From Chromera velia (lineage: Eukaryota; Sar; Chromeraceae): a stretch of 21,114 nucleotides of DNA. Location: the NCBI GenBank assembly GCA_018398765.1, contig JAHBMJ010002022.1:1-21114 (forward strand), read 5' to 3'. The notes beneath the pieces were generated by a model. It worked only from the letters and a program-made list of their open reading frames with translations, was not told the DNA's origin and searched no databases. Of the stretch, positions 1-9,227 are shown one piece after another (positions within the stretch are counted from its first letter, which is position 1; each line of letters starts with the position of its first letter). Position numbers and translations under genes: made by a program.

Positions 1-110
1 ATCTGACGCAAGCAAGCTTGCGAACGGCCCCGGAAAGCAAGAAAAATGAGAACTTCACGATTGACGCACGCAGGCTAGCCGATCGGGCAGTCGTGCCGAC
101 CCGTTCCCCC

Positions 111-435
111 CCGCAGGAAAAGCCGTAGAACCCCCCCTCCCCCAGGAAAAAAGCCCGGGGATGCAGCTTATCGCTTTCCGGGGCCACTGACGCACGCATG
201 CATGACGACGCGGGTTCATGCACGCTTTTCTGGACCATTTGGGGCGGGATCTTTCCGGGGCCTTTTTTTGGCGAAAATCGGGTAATCGGGTCTGAAGTCC
301 ACCTGACGCACGCACATTTGGCGCACATTCAGCCTTTCGGGGCCGGGTTTTTGCCGAAAGACAGCGTGCGTGCATGCACGTGGGCTGGGGTATTTCTGTT
401 TTCTAAGTGCCCCCCGCTTCGCTTTCCGGGGCCAT
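111..435 (+). repeat. Left arm of ~325-bp inverted dispersed repeat
   Basis: This stretch is nearly identical to the reverse complement of 20793-21114, differing by scattered, mostly transition, changes and two small indels. It holds GC-rich motifs such as CTTTCCGGGGCC, several CACGTG/GCATGC palindromes and one copy of the ~60-bp unit that is tandemly repeated on the right. No convincing coding frame is present. The sequence at 1-110 carries related motifs, so the family is longer than the part shared by both arms. It is probably a dispersed genomic repeat. Terminal repeats of one large element cannot be excluded, because the right arm runs off the window. Confidence 0.85.
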
Positions 436-833
436 TCGTCAGCTAGGCGGGCTCGGGCTACGGTCCGGGCCCGCATCGCACCCCCGCATTTCCCCGCCCC
501 GGCCGGAAATTATGAATATTAATAGGTCGTCGGAACATGTCGGAACTCGGAAGACGTCGGAAGATGCCGGAAGTTGTTGGTTCTTTCCTGTCAAGTGCCA
601 CCTTTTCAATATAGCCGGCAAGAGTCACCGTGCGTGCCAGTTAGAATTTTTGGAAGCAGTCGGAGCTCAAGTTTGATCGACGAATATTCTAGCTCCCTCC
701 GAGTCTCTTTCTGGTGTGCGGGTGAACCGTCTCCTTCTAGTATCTTCCAGTTTGCTCCGTGAGCTCGGCTCCCGCGATATATTACGCTATTGTGAGCACC
801 CTTCCCCTTGTCCCCCCCTTTTCTGGCAACTAA
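436..833. other. Upstream non-coding region of the first gene
   Basis: No gene is supported here. About 529-573 holds degenerate tandem copies of GTCGGAA, and 791-822 is pyrimidine-rich and could be part of a 3' splice site. The frame used by the next gene opens at 834 but has no in-frame ATG before its family motif. A first exon or untranslated leader therefore probably lies in this stretch, but I cannot place it. Confidence 0.4.
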
Positions 834-881
834 CATCCAAGTGAATCGAAGTGTCAATCGATCTATCAATTAATCATAAGC

Positions 882-1724
882 ACTTTCGAGCGTGTCTTCG
901 GAAGACCTGAGGCGAATTATGAGGAGACGAAAAGATTCCTCAAAAGCATTCTCTCACCCTCGGCACCATACACGACGGCATTCTCGGGAGGGTCAGAAAC
1001 AGACTGGATCTTTACTGTGGACGGCCGGCAGCTGAGGGTAGGAAAATTTCGAACTCCGTCCGTCCCAGATCTTCGGTCTGACGTTTCCAAGGCCTTCGGG
1101 GGGGAGTGGAAGACTGGCGGCTCTCTTAGTCAAAAAGAGAAAGAAACAAAAAGAGAGAAAAAAAGTGCAGCAGTCACAGGATGCTGCGGACAACCTCAGG
1201 AACCACCTTCGCCCAGAGAGCGGATGCCGATGCAAGGGGGACACTCCGATGCTATCCCCCCGAATGCTGACGCACGTAGGGTGAAAGTCACATTCAAAAA
1301 CGTGGTTAGTAGCCATACAGCCTCAGAGTGTTAAAGGAAAAAGTGAATACAGCAACTTTCGGGGATGCGTTTCGCCACCTTTGAAGTCTGCCTCCTTTCG
1401 ATTGCGTGATCCATTTTTATCTTCTGACTGTCTGAATGAGAGAGAGGATACGGCTTGATGCCACGCTTGTTTCTTTCAAACTTTCTTGCAGGTCGGTGAA
1501 GCCAGGTCTCTCCACCTGGAAGCGGAGAAAGAAGGAGCCGTGGTACAGGCAGCAAGTCCGTTTGGAAGTTGTTACTTTTTTTTCTTTTCCCCCGTACAGC
1601 CTTCCCTTCTCCTGAGGAGGAGGGGGGGGGGGGGGGGGGGGGGGTCCCGTGCCTTTCAACATTTTTCGCATATTGTATCATCTTGTATGTATGTATGTAT
1701 GTATGTATGAATTAATCAATCAGT

Positions 1725-1767
<43 letters not shown>

Positions 1768-3176
1768 CGCGCGTGCATGTGTGAGAGTGAGAGTGTGTGT
1801 GTGTGTGTGAGAGCGAAACAGCATGTGCGTTTGCTTTCGCCATTTTCAAGGTTTTCGGTTGCGTGGCGTTTTTCGTCCTTGAGAGGAGAGTGTGTATGTC
1901 GACAGAACTGCTGCAAACAAAACAATCATTTTCACCTCGCCTCTGGTCAAGTATTTTTCCTTTATTTGAAACATCCATGTTTTGAATACATTCACGCGAA
2001 AAACCGTGCACGTGATACAGATCTGCATGTACATGTAGGAAGGCACAGGAGGAGCATCCGTTAGTCAAAGGGGTTGTGCTTGAGACAGAAGGAAGAGAGG
2101 CATTATTGCGTCAAGAGATGCGGAGAAGGGTCATGAGGTCGGGTGAGATGGCGGTTTTGGAACGATGTGTTGGTGTGAGACAGGGCGAGGAATAGAGAGA
2201 AGGAGAAGACGGATGTAAGAGGTAGGAAGGGGAAGAGAGAAAGAGCCCAGGGTGGAAGAGCCAGATTCATACAAACTTGCAACTTCTGGTGCAATCAACG
2301 CATCTATCTTTCTTTCCTTGTGCAGGTCAGTTCAATTGTCTCGAGTTCATTTCCCCGATGGCGACCCCCGAGCTGGGGATCTCGATCTACGAAAGAGACA
2401 GGACCCAGGGCCCTGCCTGTGCTTTGGCGTGTCTACCTGGTACTGCCTTTCGAAATTATTTGGTCAAGATGCCAAACGGGGAGGAGGGGCAGACTGCAGA
2501 TAATCAAATCAACTGTCTGGAGGAAGCACTTCGCTTTCTCGCAGAGAGGCTTGGAAAAAGTGACACCGGAGTTGTGGTGAAGAACGGATACGTAGAGTCG
2601 TCAGACGATGCGCTCCGGGCGTTGGTTGACGTTTTGAAGAATGAGGGTGTGAGGGATGAAGTGAGGGAGCTGATTCGCGTGGGGGTGCAGGAAGACACTG
2701 AGGTTTCGGATGAAGGAGCAGGAGGTGTGTGGACGAAGGTAACCGCCTCGGATGGAAGCACGAAGTGGGAGACGCAAAAGGGAGACGGGCAGCCGCACTG
2801 CGTGACGCAGGTTTATGCCTCAGCGATAAGTGTGGGGTATTCCCACAACCCCCCTGCGCTGTGGGAGCCGCTCGCCCGTTTGGTGTTGGAGGCAGCCTAT
2901 GAGAGCACACTCCTCGTGGGCCTGTTGAAAAACTTAGAGAGACAGCAAGCTGGGAAGCCTTGTCGCTCTGTGTGTTTAACAAAAGTGGGGGGTGGGGTGT
3001 TCGACAACAAAAAAGAATGGATCGTCGATGCCATCCGCCGGGCTCTGGAAACTGTTGAGAAGAAGGTGCCTGACCTGCCCGGCATCCCGCAAACTGCAGG
3101 AGGACTGGCTTTGAGTGTGGAGTTAGTGCATTTCGGGAGGGTAGAGTCGGGATACGGAGTGCTAGAGAGAGATTAG
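882..3176 (+). CDS. Conserved uncharacterised protein, three visible exons (SQFNCLE / DRTQGPACA family)
   Basis: Visible exons are about 882-1304, 1492-1555 and 2326-3176 (stop TAG). They join in frame: intron 1305-1491 is GTTAGT...TTGCAG (phase 0) and intron 1556-2325 is GTCCGT...GTGCAG (phase 1). The second join creates the motif AASQFNCLE across the boundary, which strongly supports the model. About 445 residues are seen. In order they are an N-terminal FERVFG...NGR-like segment (TVDGRQLRVGKFRTPS), a lysine/proline-rich insertion, SQFNCLE, TPELGI, DRTQGPACA, FRNYL, GQTADNQIN, LEAAYESTL and GGGVFDNKKEWI. I recall this set of motifs from uncharacterised proteins of bacteria and protists. The GGGVF...EWI...AI segment resembles a macro-domain phosphate-binding loop, so an ADP-ribose-related role is possible but only inferred. 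The start codon was not found. The frame is open from 834 and a small first exon is likely upstream. Confidence 0.82.
1622..1644 (+). repeat. 23-base G homopolymer in intron 2
   Basis: An uninterrupted run of 23 G, preceded by GAGGAGGAGG, lies in the second intron of the first gene (1556-2325). It could form a G-quadruplex on the coding strand and in the pre-mRNA. The exact length in the real genome is uncertain because such runs are prone to sequencing error. Confidence 0.9.
1684..1811 (+). repeat. Compound microsatellite: (GTAT)n, (GT)n, (GC)n, (GA/GT)n
   Basis: Consecutive simple repeats: about six GTAT units, a GT run from about 1726, an alternating GC run at about 1759-1773, then mixed GAGA and GTGT. 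Alternating purine-pyrimidine DNA of this kind can adopt Z-DNA. All of it lies in the 770-bp second intron of the first gene. Confidence 0.9.
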
Positions 3177-3627
3177 GTATAAGAAGAAAAAAATCATTTT
3201 CATATGAAAAACCTTGTCTGCTTCCAATCTTCAAGTTTTAAGTCAATTTTTAGCTGGTTTTCAGTAATAATTTAGTTAATATTCTGAGTATCAGCTAGAT
3301 CCATTGTTTCAAATTCAAAAATGCAACGGATTCAAGACTCGGTACAGTTCTGTATTAACGGCAGTGTATTTACTATTTTTCTAGCTATTTATGCTAGTTT
3401 TTATGAATTTTTATATCAATTTCACTAGCAAAATTACTCTAAAAAATTACTGCTGCTAGTCTATTGAATTGTTTCTTCAAAATTTCTTAGAACTTTATCT
3501 TATAATGACTCTTATACTAGACTTTGTGTAGTCACTCATGATCTCAATCTGGGTATGAATAGGATACGGTACTAAGTTGATAAATTATACTAATTTTTTA
3601 ACTTATGCAAATAAATTAGAATTGAAT
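3177..3627. other. AT-rich non-coding DNA, left half of the retroelement target
   Basis: After the TAG at 3174-3176 the sequence becomes strikingly AT-rich, with no usable reading frame. It contains AATAAA-like motifs (for example near 3610) that could serve the upstream gene. The AT-rich block continues on the far side of the retrotransposon (13166 to about 13365), so before insertion it was one block of about 650 bp. I found no terminal inverted repeats marking it as an element in its own right. Confidence 0.6.
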
Positions 3628-3632
3628 TCTAT
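3628..3632. repeat. Target-site duplication (TCTAT), left copy
   Basis: TCTAT directly precedes the TGATGA start of the 5' LTR and recurs directly after the TCATCA end of the 3' LTR at 13161-13165. Five base pairs is the usual staggered cut of copia-type integrases. Confidence 0.88.
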
Positions 3633-4169
3633 TGATGAGGTATTAAGGGTCAGAGAGAAGAGGCGCGGCGCGCCTCTTCTCTCTGACCCTTAATACCTCT
3701 CACCAATGAGGTATTAAGGGTCAGAAAGAAGAGGCACGGCGCGCGCAGCATCATACCAGTCTAAATCGATCCGCGCACGCCATTGAGCGCCGTCGAGCGA
3801 ATTATACATGTCAGCAATACATGCATGAAGCGTTGCATGCGGGAAATTGCAATATACACGTGAACATGCATACAGAAAGTGCAGAACTGAAAGAGACTGA
3901 ATGCGAGTGGACAGAAAAGCAAAGAGCATGTCATGTATGGGACATACAGACAAGTGTATTATATGAAATACGACAGATACAGACAGAGCAGACGTGCACA
4001 TGAGCGATCGATCGATCGATCGACCGAGAATTAGAAATACAGATAGAGAGTGTGTATCGAGGTCCGGAGTAGGGAGATCTATGAACTCAAGACCATTCCC
4101 GGAAGACCAGACTTACGAGTATATGTACAAGCGTGGATCCCTGAGCTTAGGTGAGCTAGGGATTCATCA
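3633..4169 (+). repeat. 5' LTR with fold-back insertion
   Basis: 537 bp, TGATGA...TCATCA. It aligns with the 3' LTR without gaps except for 71 extra bases near its start. By hand count 18 of the 19 substitutions against the 3' LTR are transitions. It holds a GATC-type tetranucleotide run at about 4003-4022. Promoter and polyadenylation functions are expected but I cannot localise them. Confidence 0.92.
3637..3699. repeat. 63-bp near-perfect palindrome (31-bp arms) in the 5' LTR
   Basis: Arm 3637-3667 begins GAGGTATTAAGGG and is followed, after a single G, by its exact reverse complement ending at 3699. The centre contains GGCGCGCC. The left arm is the normal LTR start. The right arm is an inverted copy of that start, and the LTR sequence restarts at about 3705. 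The 3' LTR lacks the insertion. Confidence 0.93.
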
Positions 4170-4171
4170 GA

Positions 4172-4184
4172 TGGTAACAAGGAA
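4172..4184 (+). promoter_or_regulatory. Candidate primer-binding site
   Basis: TGGTAACAAGG begins two bases after the 5' LTR. A site starting TGG, complementary to the CCA end of a tRNA, is what reverse transcription priming needs. The first bases resemble initiator-methionine primer sites (TGGTA), but the rest does not match well, so the tRNA is not identified. Confidence 0.5.
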
Positions 4185-4311
4185 GTGGGGTCTTTGTTCC
4201 ATTCATTGTCTTCTTCTTTGAAAACGAACTACATCTGCGTTGAGGTGTATGGTGCGTGTGCAAGCTTGAACGTTTCCGTCCTTCGATTTCTCAGACTATC
4301 TAAACTCAACA

Positions 4312-5605
4312 ATGGTTCTCTTCTCTCCTCAGCAGGTAGACGTCAATGCAGACTTTGGGGATCAGGTCGCAGCAATGTTTCCCGGCCTTAAAATCCACCT
4401 TACCGAGAAGGTGGAACTGCAGGCTATCGACCCCGAGTCCCAGATCAACGACCCAACTGACCAGCAGGTCGCGAACCTCTCCTTTGAGCACCCTGACCGG
4501 ATAGTAAAGAGCTGCATCTTTAAGTCCCTCTACGAGGATAAGAAGAAAACCCTTGAGTACGTCTACAACGAGACACTTCAAGGCAGAAAGGTGGATGGAA
4601 AGGATCCACTAACCTTGAAGTCGCTGATGCTGTTCCTGAAGATGGTGGTGGACATCCTAGGTCTGGACACTAACCTTCTGAACAAGAGCAGCAGCGGCTG
4701 CCGACTTTTTCGGAAGTTGATTTACAACTACATCTTAACCACCATCGCCCAGAACATACTCTCCGCCATAGACGCGGCCTTTGATGGAACCAAAAGCAGC
4801 AAGAAATTTAAGCAGGACCCCTTCTGTCTCCTTGCCTACTTAGAGACTCATGGTACAAAGGACCCGTGGAAGATTTTCAGATCCAAGAAGAGCGCCTTGT
4901 ACACCTACATCAACCGCATGAGGCCTCGTAATGTGCCTTTTGCTAATTGAATCCGGGACGCGGAGAAGTTGATGATCGAATTGAGTCAGGTGCCTTTGCC
5001 TGAAAGAAAACCTGATAGCACCTTTGAGACCGATGCGTCCTGCCCATCAGGGGAGAGGGGCAAAGTTGTCTACTACGATATCACCGCCAGCCCGCCCATC
5101 ATCACCGAGATTTACATGACTCTAAAGGATAACTGCGGGTCAGAGATGCTTGTAGTCAAGTTGGACAGAGACATTGCAGACAAGACACTGTCCTGGCAGG
5201 CTCTTCGCGCGATATTCGCAAAGTACTTCACATCTACATTCCTGGATCAGGGGAGAAGGGGGAACAAGGAAGGGTATGTCATGGTTTCCCAAGAAGAGTG
5301 GAAACGAATGTAACAGCAGCAGCAGAGGCAATAGCCTCAGTATTCCCAGCATCAACAGATGCAGCAGCAGTAGAGTTGGAACAGGGGACGGGGAGGAAGA
5401 GGGCGTGGAGGATACAGAGGTGGCAGAGGAGGGTACGGACGGGGCGGCGGCAGGTATGGAGGAGGAGGGGACAGGGGCTTCGGCGGCAATGCCGGCCAGC
5501 ACTCCTCTCCCTCTTCTAACTGTGGAGGAGGAAACGCAGGAAATCGCCAACAGGGGAGTCGCCAACCCGAGCAGCAGAGCAAGAACTTCTGGACCGAGAA
5601 CAACG
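4312..5605 (+). pseudogene. gag: Retrotransposon gag (capsid-like region plus RGG-box tail), interrupted by stops
   Basis: One reading frame runs from ATG 4312 to a probable splice donor at 5606, broken by TGA 4948, TAA 5311, TAG 5332 and TAG 5371. The first ~330 residues are mixed and partly helical (leucine-rich segments near 4630-4690), as expected for a capsid domain, without a motif I can name. From 5311 the frame is glutamine-rich and then a run of RGG, GYG and GRGG repeats (about 5377-5490), a nucleic-acid-binding tail. No CCHC zinc knuckle is seen. TTCTCTCCTCAG just after the ATG looks like a 3' splice site, so the true first codons could come from an upstream exon. All four stops sit where a CAA, CAG, CGA or TGG codon would need only one transition. 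Confidence 0.72.
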
Positions 5606-5707
5606 GTGAGCAAGCTAGCCTCTCTGTCTTTCCTCTTATGGTTTTCAACCTCTTTTTCTTCGCGTGCTCCTTTCTTCCAATTTTGTCTGCTCTGGTCACG
5701 TGCGTAG
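5606..5707 (+). other. Probable spliceosomal intron between gag and protease
   Basis: Donor G|GTGAGCAAG, a long pyrimidine-rich body and acceptor GTGCGTAG. Its 102 bp keeps the frame whether or not it is removed. Unspliced, it would encode an implausible Phe/Leu-rich stretch between two hydrophilic regions, which is why an intron is preferred. A later acceptor, such as GGCAG near 5732, is possible. Confidence 0.5.
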
Positions 5708-6570
5708 CTCTTCATACTTTGACGGACACAGGCAGTTGCACGCAAATCAGCACTGACACAGAAATGGAAGAACCGTCCGCAGAGGAAGTCATGTGGCTGT
5801 TTGAATTTGATCAGAAGAGTGATACAGAAAAGCATGAAAAGTTCAAAAAATATTGGAAGGATTTTTGCCTCCCTGTCTCGAAGAGAAAGGTGAGTAGACT
5901 GTCAGAAGAGAAAAAGGTTCGGCCCTGTTTTTCTTCCCTAAGCAGTTTTGCCGTTCTTTTCACAGAGACCGAGGAGGACAGTAAGGAAGTGAGTGAAAGA
6001 CACGAAGATAGAGAGAGTCAAACAGAAGAAACAAATGAGAGAAGTAGAGATACATTAAAGAGGAGAGACACACATACAGACAAGTAAAGGAAGGTGGTGG
6101 GAAGAGAAAAGAATGACAAGAAGGCTTCACCAAGCAACGCAGAGAAAGAAAAATGGAAAAAGACGATAAGAAGAGGGAAGAGACAGCGAAGGAAGAACGA
6201 AGAGGAAGATGAGACCCAAAAGACACCGACAGGGGAGAAGAGGGGGGAAGACTTCTCGGGAGAGGACTACGCTTTCTGGGGAGTCACCAGTGAGAGCGTA
6301 CAGACAGCCCTGCAGACGGCGGAGGAGAGAGGGACGGTTCCTCTGGGTGAGTCCAAGCTGGTTGGAGTGGTCAAAGATTCGGGAAGCACTGGAATGATCA
6401 CGACGTCGATGGGTTGGTTGAGACTCGCCATGGCATTGTTCCCTTTGTCCACGCTAGGCAGGTAGTTGTGAAAACATGATAAAGACAGAGGGCCAAGAAT
6501 CGGGACAGCAAACGGAACGGTTGGAATTGTTGGGGTTTGGGAGGGAGGCCTTCACCTCACCGATCATATT
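5708..6570 (+). pseudogene. pol: Charged linker and aspartic protease region of pol
   Basis: Same reading frame as gag. After an acidic/lysine-rich segment comes a second probable intron at 5890 to 5965 or 5967 (AAG|GTGAGT...CTTTTCACAG). A Lys/Glu/Arg-rich linker follows to about 6290. The protease motif DSGST is at 6376-6390, preceded by hydrophobic VGVV as in retropepsins. The frame continues past TAG 6463 and TGA 6469 into TANGTVGIVG (about 6514-6543), which resembles the second conserved block of copia proteases. TAA 6085 also interrupts the linker. The continuation of recognisable protein beyond the stops shows that they are point changes, not the end of a gene. Confidence 0.68.
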
Positions 6571-9082
6571 TTGTTATCTTCACGAATGGTGGTTCTAGAT
6601 ACGGACACCATCGTTCCTCCCCTGGTCGGGATGAAATTTCTGAAGGCATGGGGGGTAAAAATGGATTACGAGACCCTACAGATGAGACTGTGCCTTCCAG
6701 ACGGGCGCAAATGCACCATCAAATGGCAGGAGAAGGGCAGTGGACTCTTGACTCTTCCGGTCAGACCGGGGAGAGCGTCCCTTGCCGTCTCTGGCAAGCT
6801 TGGGGGGAGCAGCCTAGACATCCAAAGTTTGACTGACACAGCAACAGGGGAAGAGGTCGTCGTTCCACGTGAAGTGATTTTTGGAGAATGGAAGGAGCGG
6901 CGTCGGGAGACCGGTGCGTGTGGGAAGAAACTTTGGGCAGGTTGCGTTCAGAAGGAAACACAGGCACGTGAGTCTGTAGAGAGTCTGGGAGAAGGAATTA
7001 AGATGGATGAAGCGTTTGTGGGCTCTCAAAGAAGGAGGACTAAGAGAGTGACTTTTCGGGAGACAGTTTCTGGTCGGTTTCTAGATAAAGAGACCGGGAG
7101 GCTGAAAGGGCGGCCCTTCGAAACAGAGTTGAAGGAGCATGCCACCAAGACAAAGGAATGGAAAAAGAGGCGCGCGAAACATCCTTCCGCTCTTGACATC
7201 TCGACGAGTGGCCACAGTCTAGATGAAGGGGGTGTTAGGAGATCGCCGCGTCTGGCAGAGAAGGAACGAGCGTCGCAGGAGCCTCCACCCAGGCCCTGTA
7301 GTCACAGTAGCAGCAGCAGTAGCCGCCAGGTCGACCATTGTGACCCTTCTTTTGCCGATGATCCCTCTTTGACACCTGCAGACAGGATTGAGGACGAAAG
7401 AGGAGGAGAGAGTTTAACGGAGCCTAGGGAATCGCTTCAGCAAGTTCAGAAAGACAGCCTTCAGTCAGATTCAAGTGAGATAGAAAAGGCAGAAAGGCAG
7501 TCAGAGAATGAACAAATGGAAGGAAAGAAACGAGAAAGATGGAAAGAAAAGGAAGAAAAAAGGAGGAAAAAGAAGGAAAAGAAAGCGAAGGCTTCGGCTG
7601 CCGGGTCCAGGGTGGAGAACGGCAGGGTCTGCAGGGACCACGGATATAATCTAGGAGAGGGAGGGGGAACGAGATCCGGGACAGACAGCAGGGACGACGC
7701 ACCTGTATCTGAGACAGGAGGGCCCGGATGCTCACGCAAAAAAGAAAGGATGCGGGTAGAAGGAAAGGAGTTGGAAGAGCTTGTCCAGAGAGCACACAGG
7801 GAGATGGGGCATCTAGGAGGCGCAGCTCTCAGTCGATCGCTTTCAAAGTACATCAAGGGAAGTCGGTTGAGGGAGGTATGTAGAAAGACGATAGAGGGTT
7901 GCAAGGAATGTGCTCGGGTAAAAGGAGCTCCACACAGGTGGAGAGGATGGACAGCAAGATTGAGGAGAGGGAGACCGCTCGAAAGGATTGCAGTTGACCT
8001 TCATTTCATTGAAGGGACTCCGATAGTTACCATCATCGATGAATGCACTCGGTGGTTGGTGGCGGTGCCAGTAGAGGGAGAAGACGCAGCAACGGTATGA
8101 AAGGCAGTGCGGGATCACTGGATTACGTCTTTTGGCTACCCAGTTGGTCTAAGGTCGTGCTTTAGGACAGATAACGGAAGTCACTTCAAGGGGGTGTTTG
8201 ATGTGCAGTGTAGAATAAGGGGTATCAGTCATGAGTGGACACCGGTGGGTCACCCACAGTCGATGGGGATCCTCGAGAACCGCCATTACATTCTGGACAC
8301 ACAGATCACACTTCTTCGTCTTGAGAGAGACATTCCAGAAGAAAATTGGCAAGATATACTTCCCATGGCAGTGGCTCTTATCAACCGTATGCCAGCAGCC
8401 AAAGAAACGTATTTGTCTGCGTATGAAAGGATGACAGGGGTTTGCCCAGTCCCAGCTGGCGTTGAAGAGAAGAGAAGGAGTCATGAGGAGTTCAAGGGAA
8501 GGAGGTTTAAGGAGTCAGAGATGGTTCTCTTCCGACACCCTCTCCATCACTACGGGAAGGTGGAGGAAGAATAGAAGCCAGGTGAGGTTGTGAAGGTCAT
8601 TTCCCCGACTCTGTTTCGAATCAGACCCATCAGAGAGAGAGACAGGGGGTATGAGTCCTATGAGGTGGATCTTTTTGTGACGGCCATTCAACCGATGCCT
8701 GAAGAATTACAGCAGGAGCTGAGAAAACCTGGAGGGGTGTTGAAGAATGAACCTTCAGCAGCAGAGAAAGAAAAGGAGAAAAGAAAGAGATCAGACGGAA
8801 AGAAATTTATCATATGGAAGGACAAAAAGATGAAGCAGTTGTTCTTGGGGGAAGTGAAGGAAGAGAAGAGAGGGCGAGTGACTGTGTAGCATTATGGGTC
8901 GTATGGGAAAGGAGCGTTGAGAGATCGGCTTTATCGTCCTGCAGTAAGGAAAAAAGGAGAGAGAGCGGTAATGTTTACAAATAATATGAAGAAGTACGGG
9001 GCAGTGGAGCCAGATCTGTTTGAGGTGGAGAGAGAAGACATCGTGATTGAAGACGCGGAGGTTGAGAAGAATGGGAGGCTAG
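6571..9082 (+). pseudogene. pol: Integrase region of pol, interrupted by three stops
   Basis: The frame from the protease continues through 6571-9082. After a C-terminal protease part and a long Lys/Arg/Glu/Ser-rich linker (about 6900-7750) comes an HHCC zinc-binding module: His at 7795 and 7810, Cys at 7900 and 7909. The catalytic DDE residues are visible at 7996 (VDLHF), 8170 (RTDNGSHF) and 8275 (MGILEN). A further segment, GEVVKVISPTLFRIRP (about 8581-8628), resembles integrase C-terminal regions. Stops are TGA 8098 between the first and second catalytic Asp, TAG 8572 and TAG 8887. The zinc module (REMGHLG...CKECARVKG) reads somewhat like those of gypsy-type elements, although the reverse transcriptase is copia-like. 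Confidence 0.85.
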
Positions 9083-9227
9083 GTGAGAGCACGATCAGTA
9101 CTCTTCTCAGAGAGTATCGAAGAGAGGGAGTTTGCTTTGTCTACAGAGCCTGAAGACAGAATGTCAGGTTCCGGCGTCACTTCGTTTCTTGATTCCCTTA
9201 TCAGTACGTCTTCCTTCTTCTGTTCAG
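9083..9227 (+). other. Probable 145-bp intron in pol
   Basis: Donor AG|GTGAGAGC at 9083, acceptor TCTTCTGTTCAG ending at 9227. Removing 145 bases joins the integrase frame exactly to the reverse-transcriptase frame, which is shifted by one, through a GAC codon. The two frames overlap between 9083 and 9153, so a one-base frameshift in that overlap is the alternative. The consensus donor and the pyrimidine-rich acceptor make splicing the better reading. Confidence 0.58.

Noticed and set aside
1716..2068. Open frames across the GT/GC microsatellite
   Set aside because: They encode only His-Thr or Cys-Val repeats from simple-sequence DNA in an intron.
6081..6190. Intron starting at AA|GTAAAG to remove the TAA at 6085
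   Set aside because: The following sequence is purine-rich with no believable acceptor nearby.
6462..6598. Intron removing the stops at 6463 and 6469
   Set aside because: CAG|GTAGTT...TTCTAG is possible, but splicing shifts the frame away from the protease and linker sequence that continues clearly in the unspliced frame.
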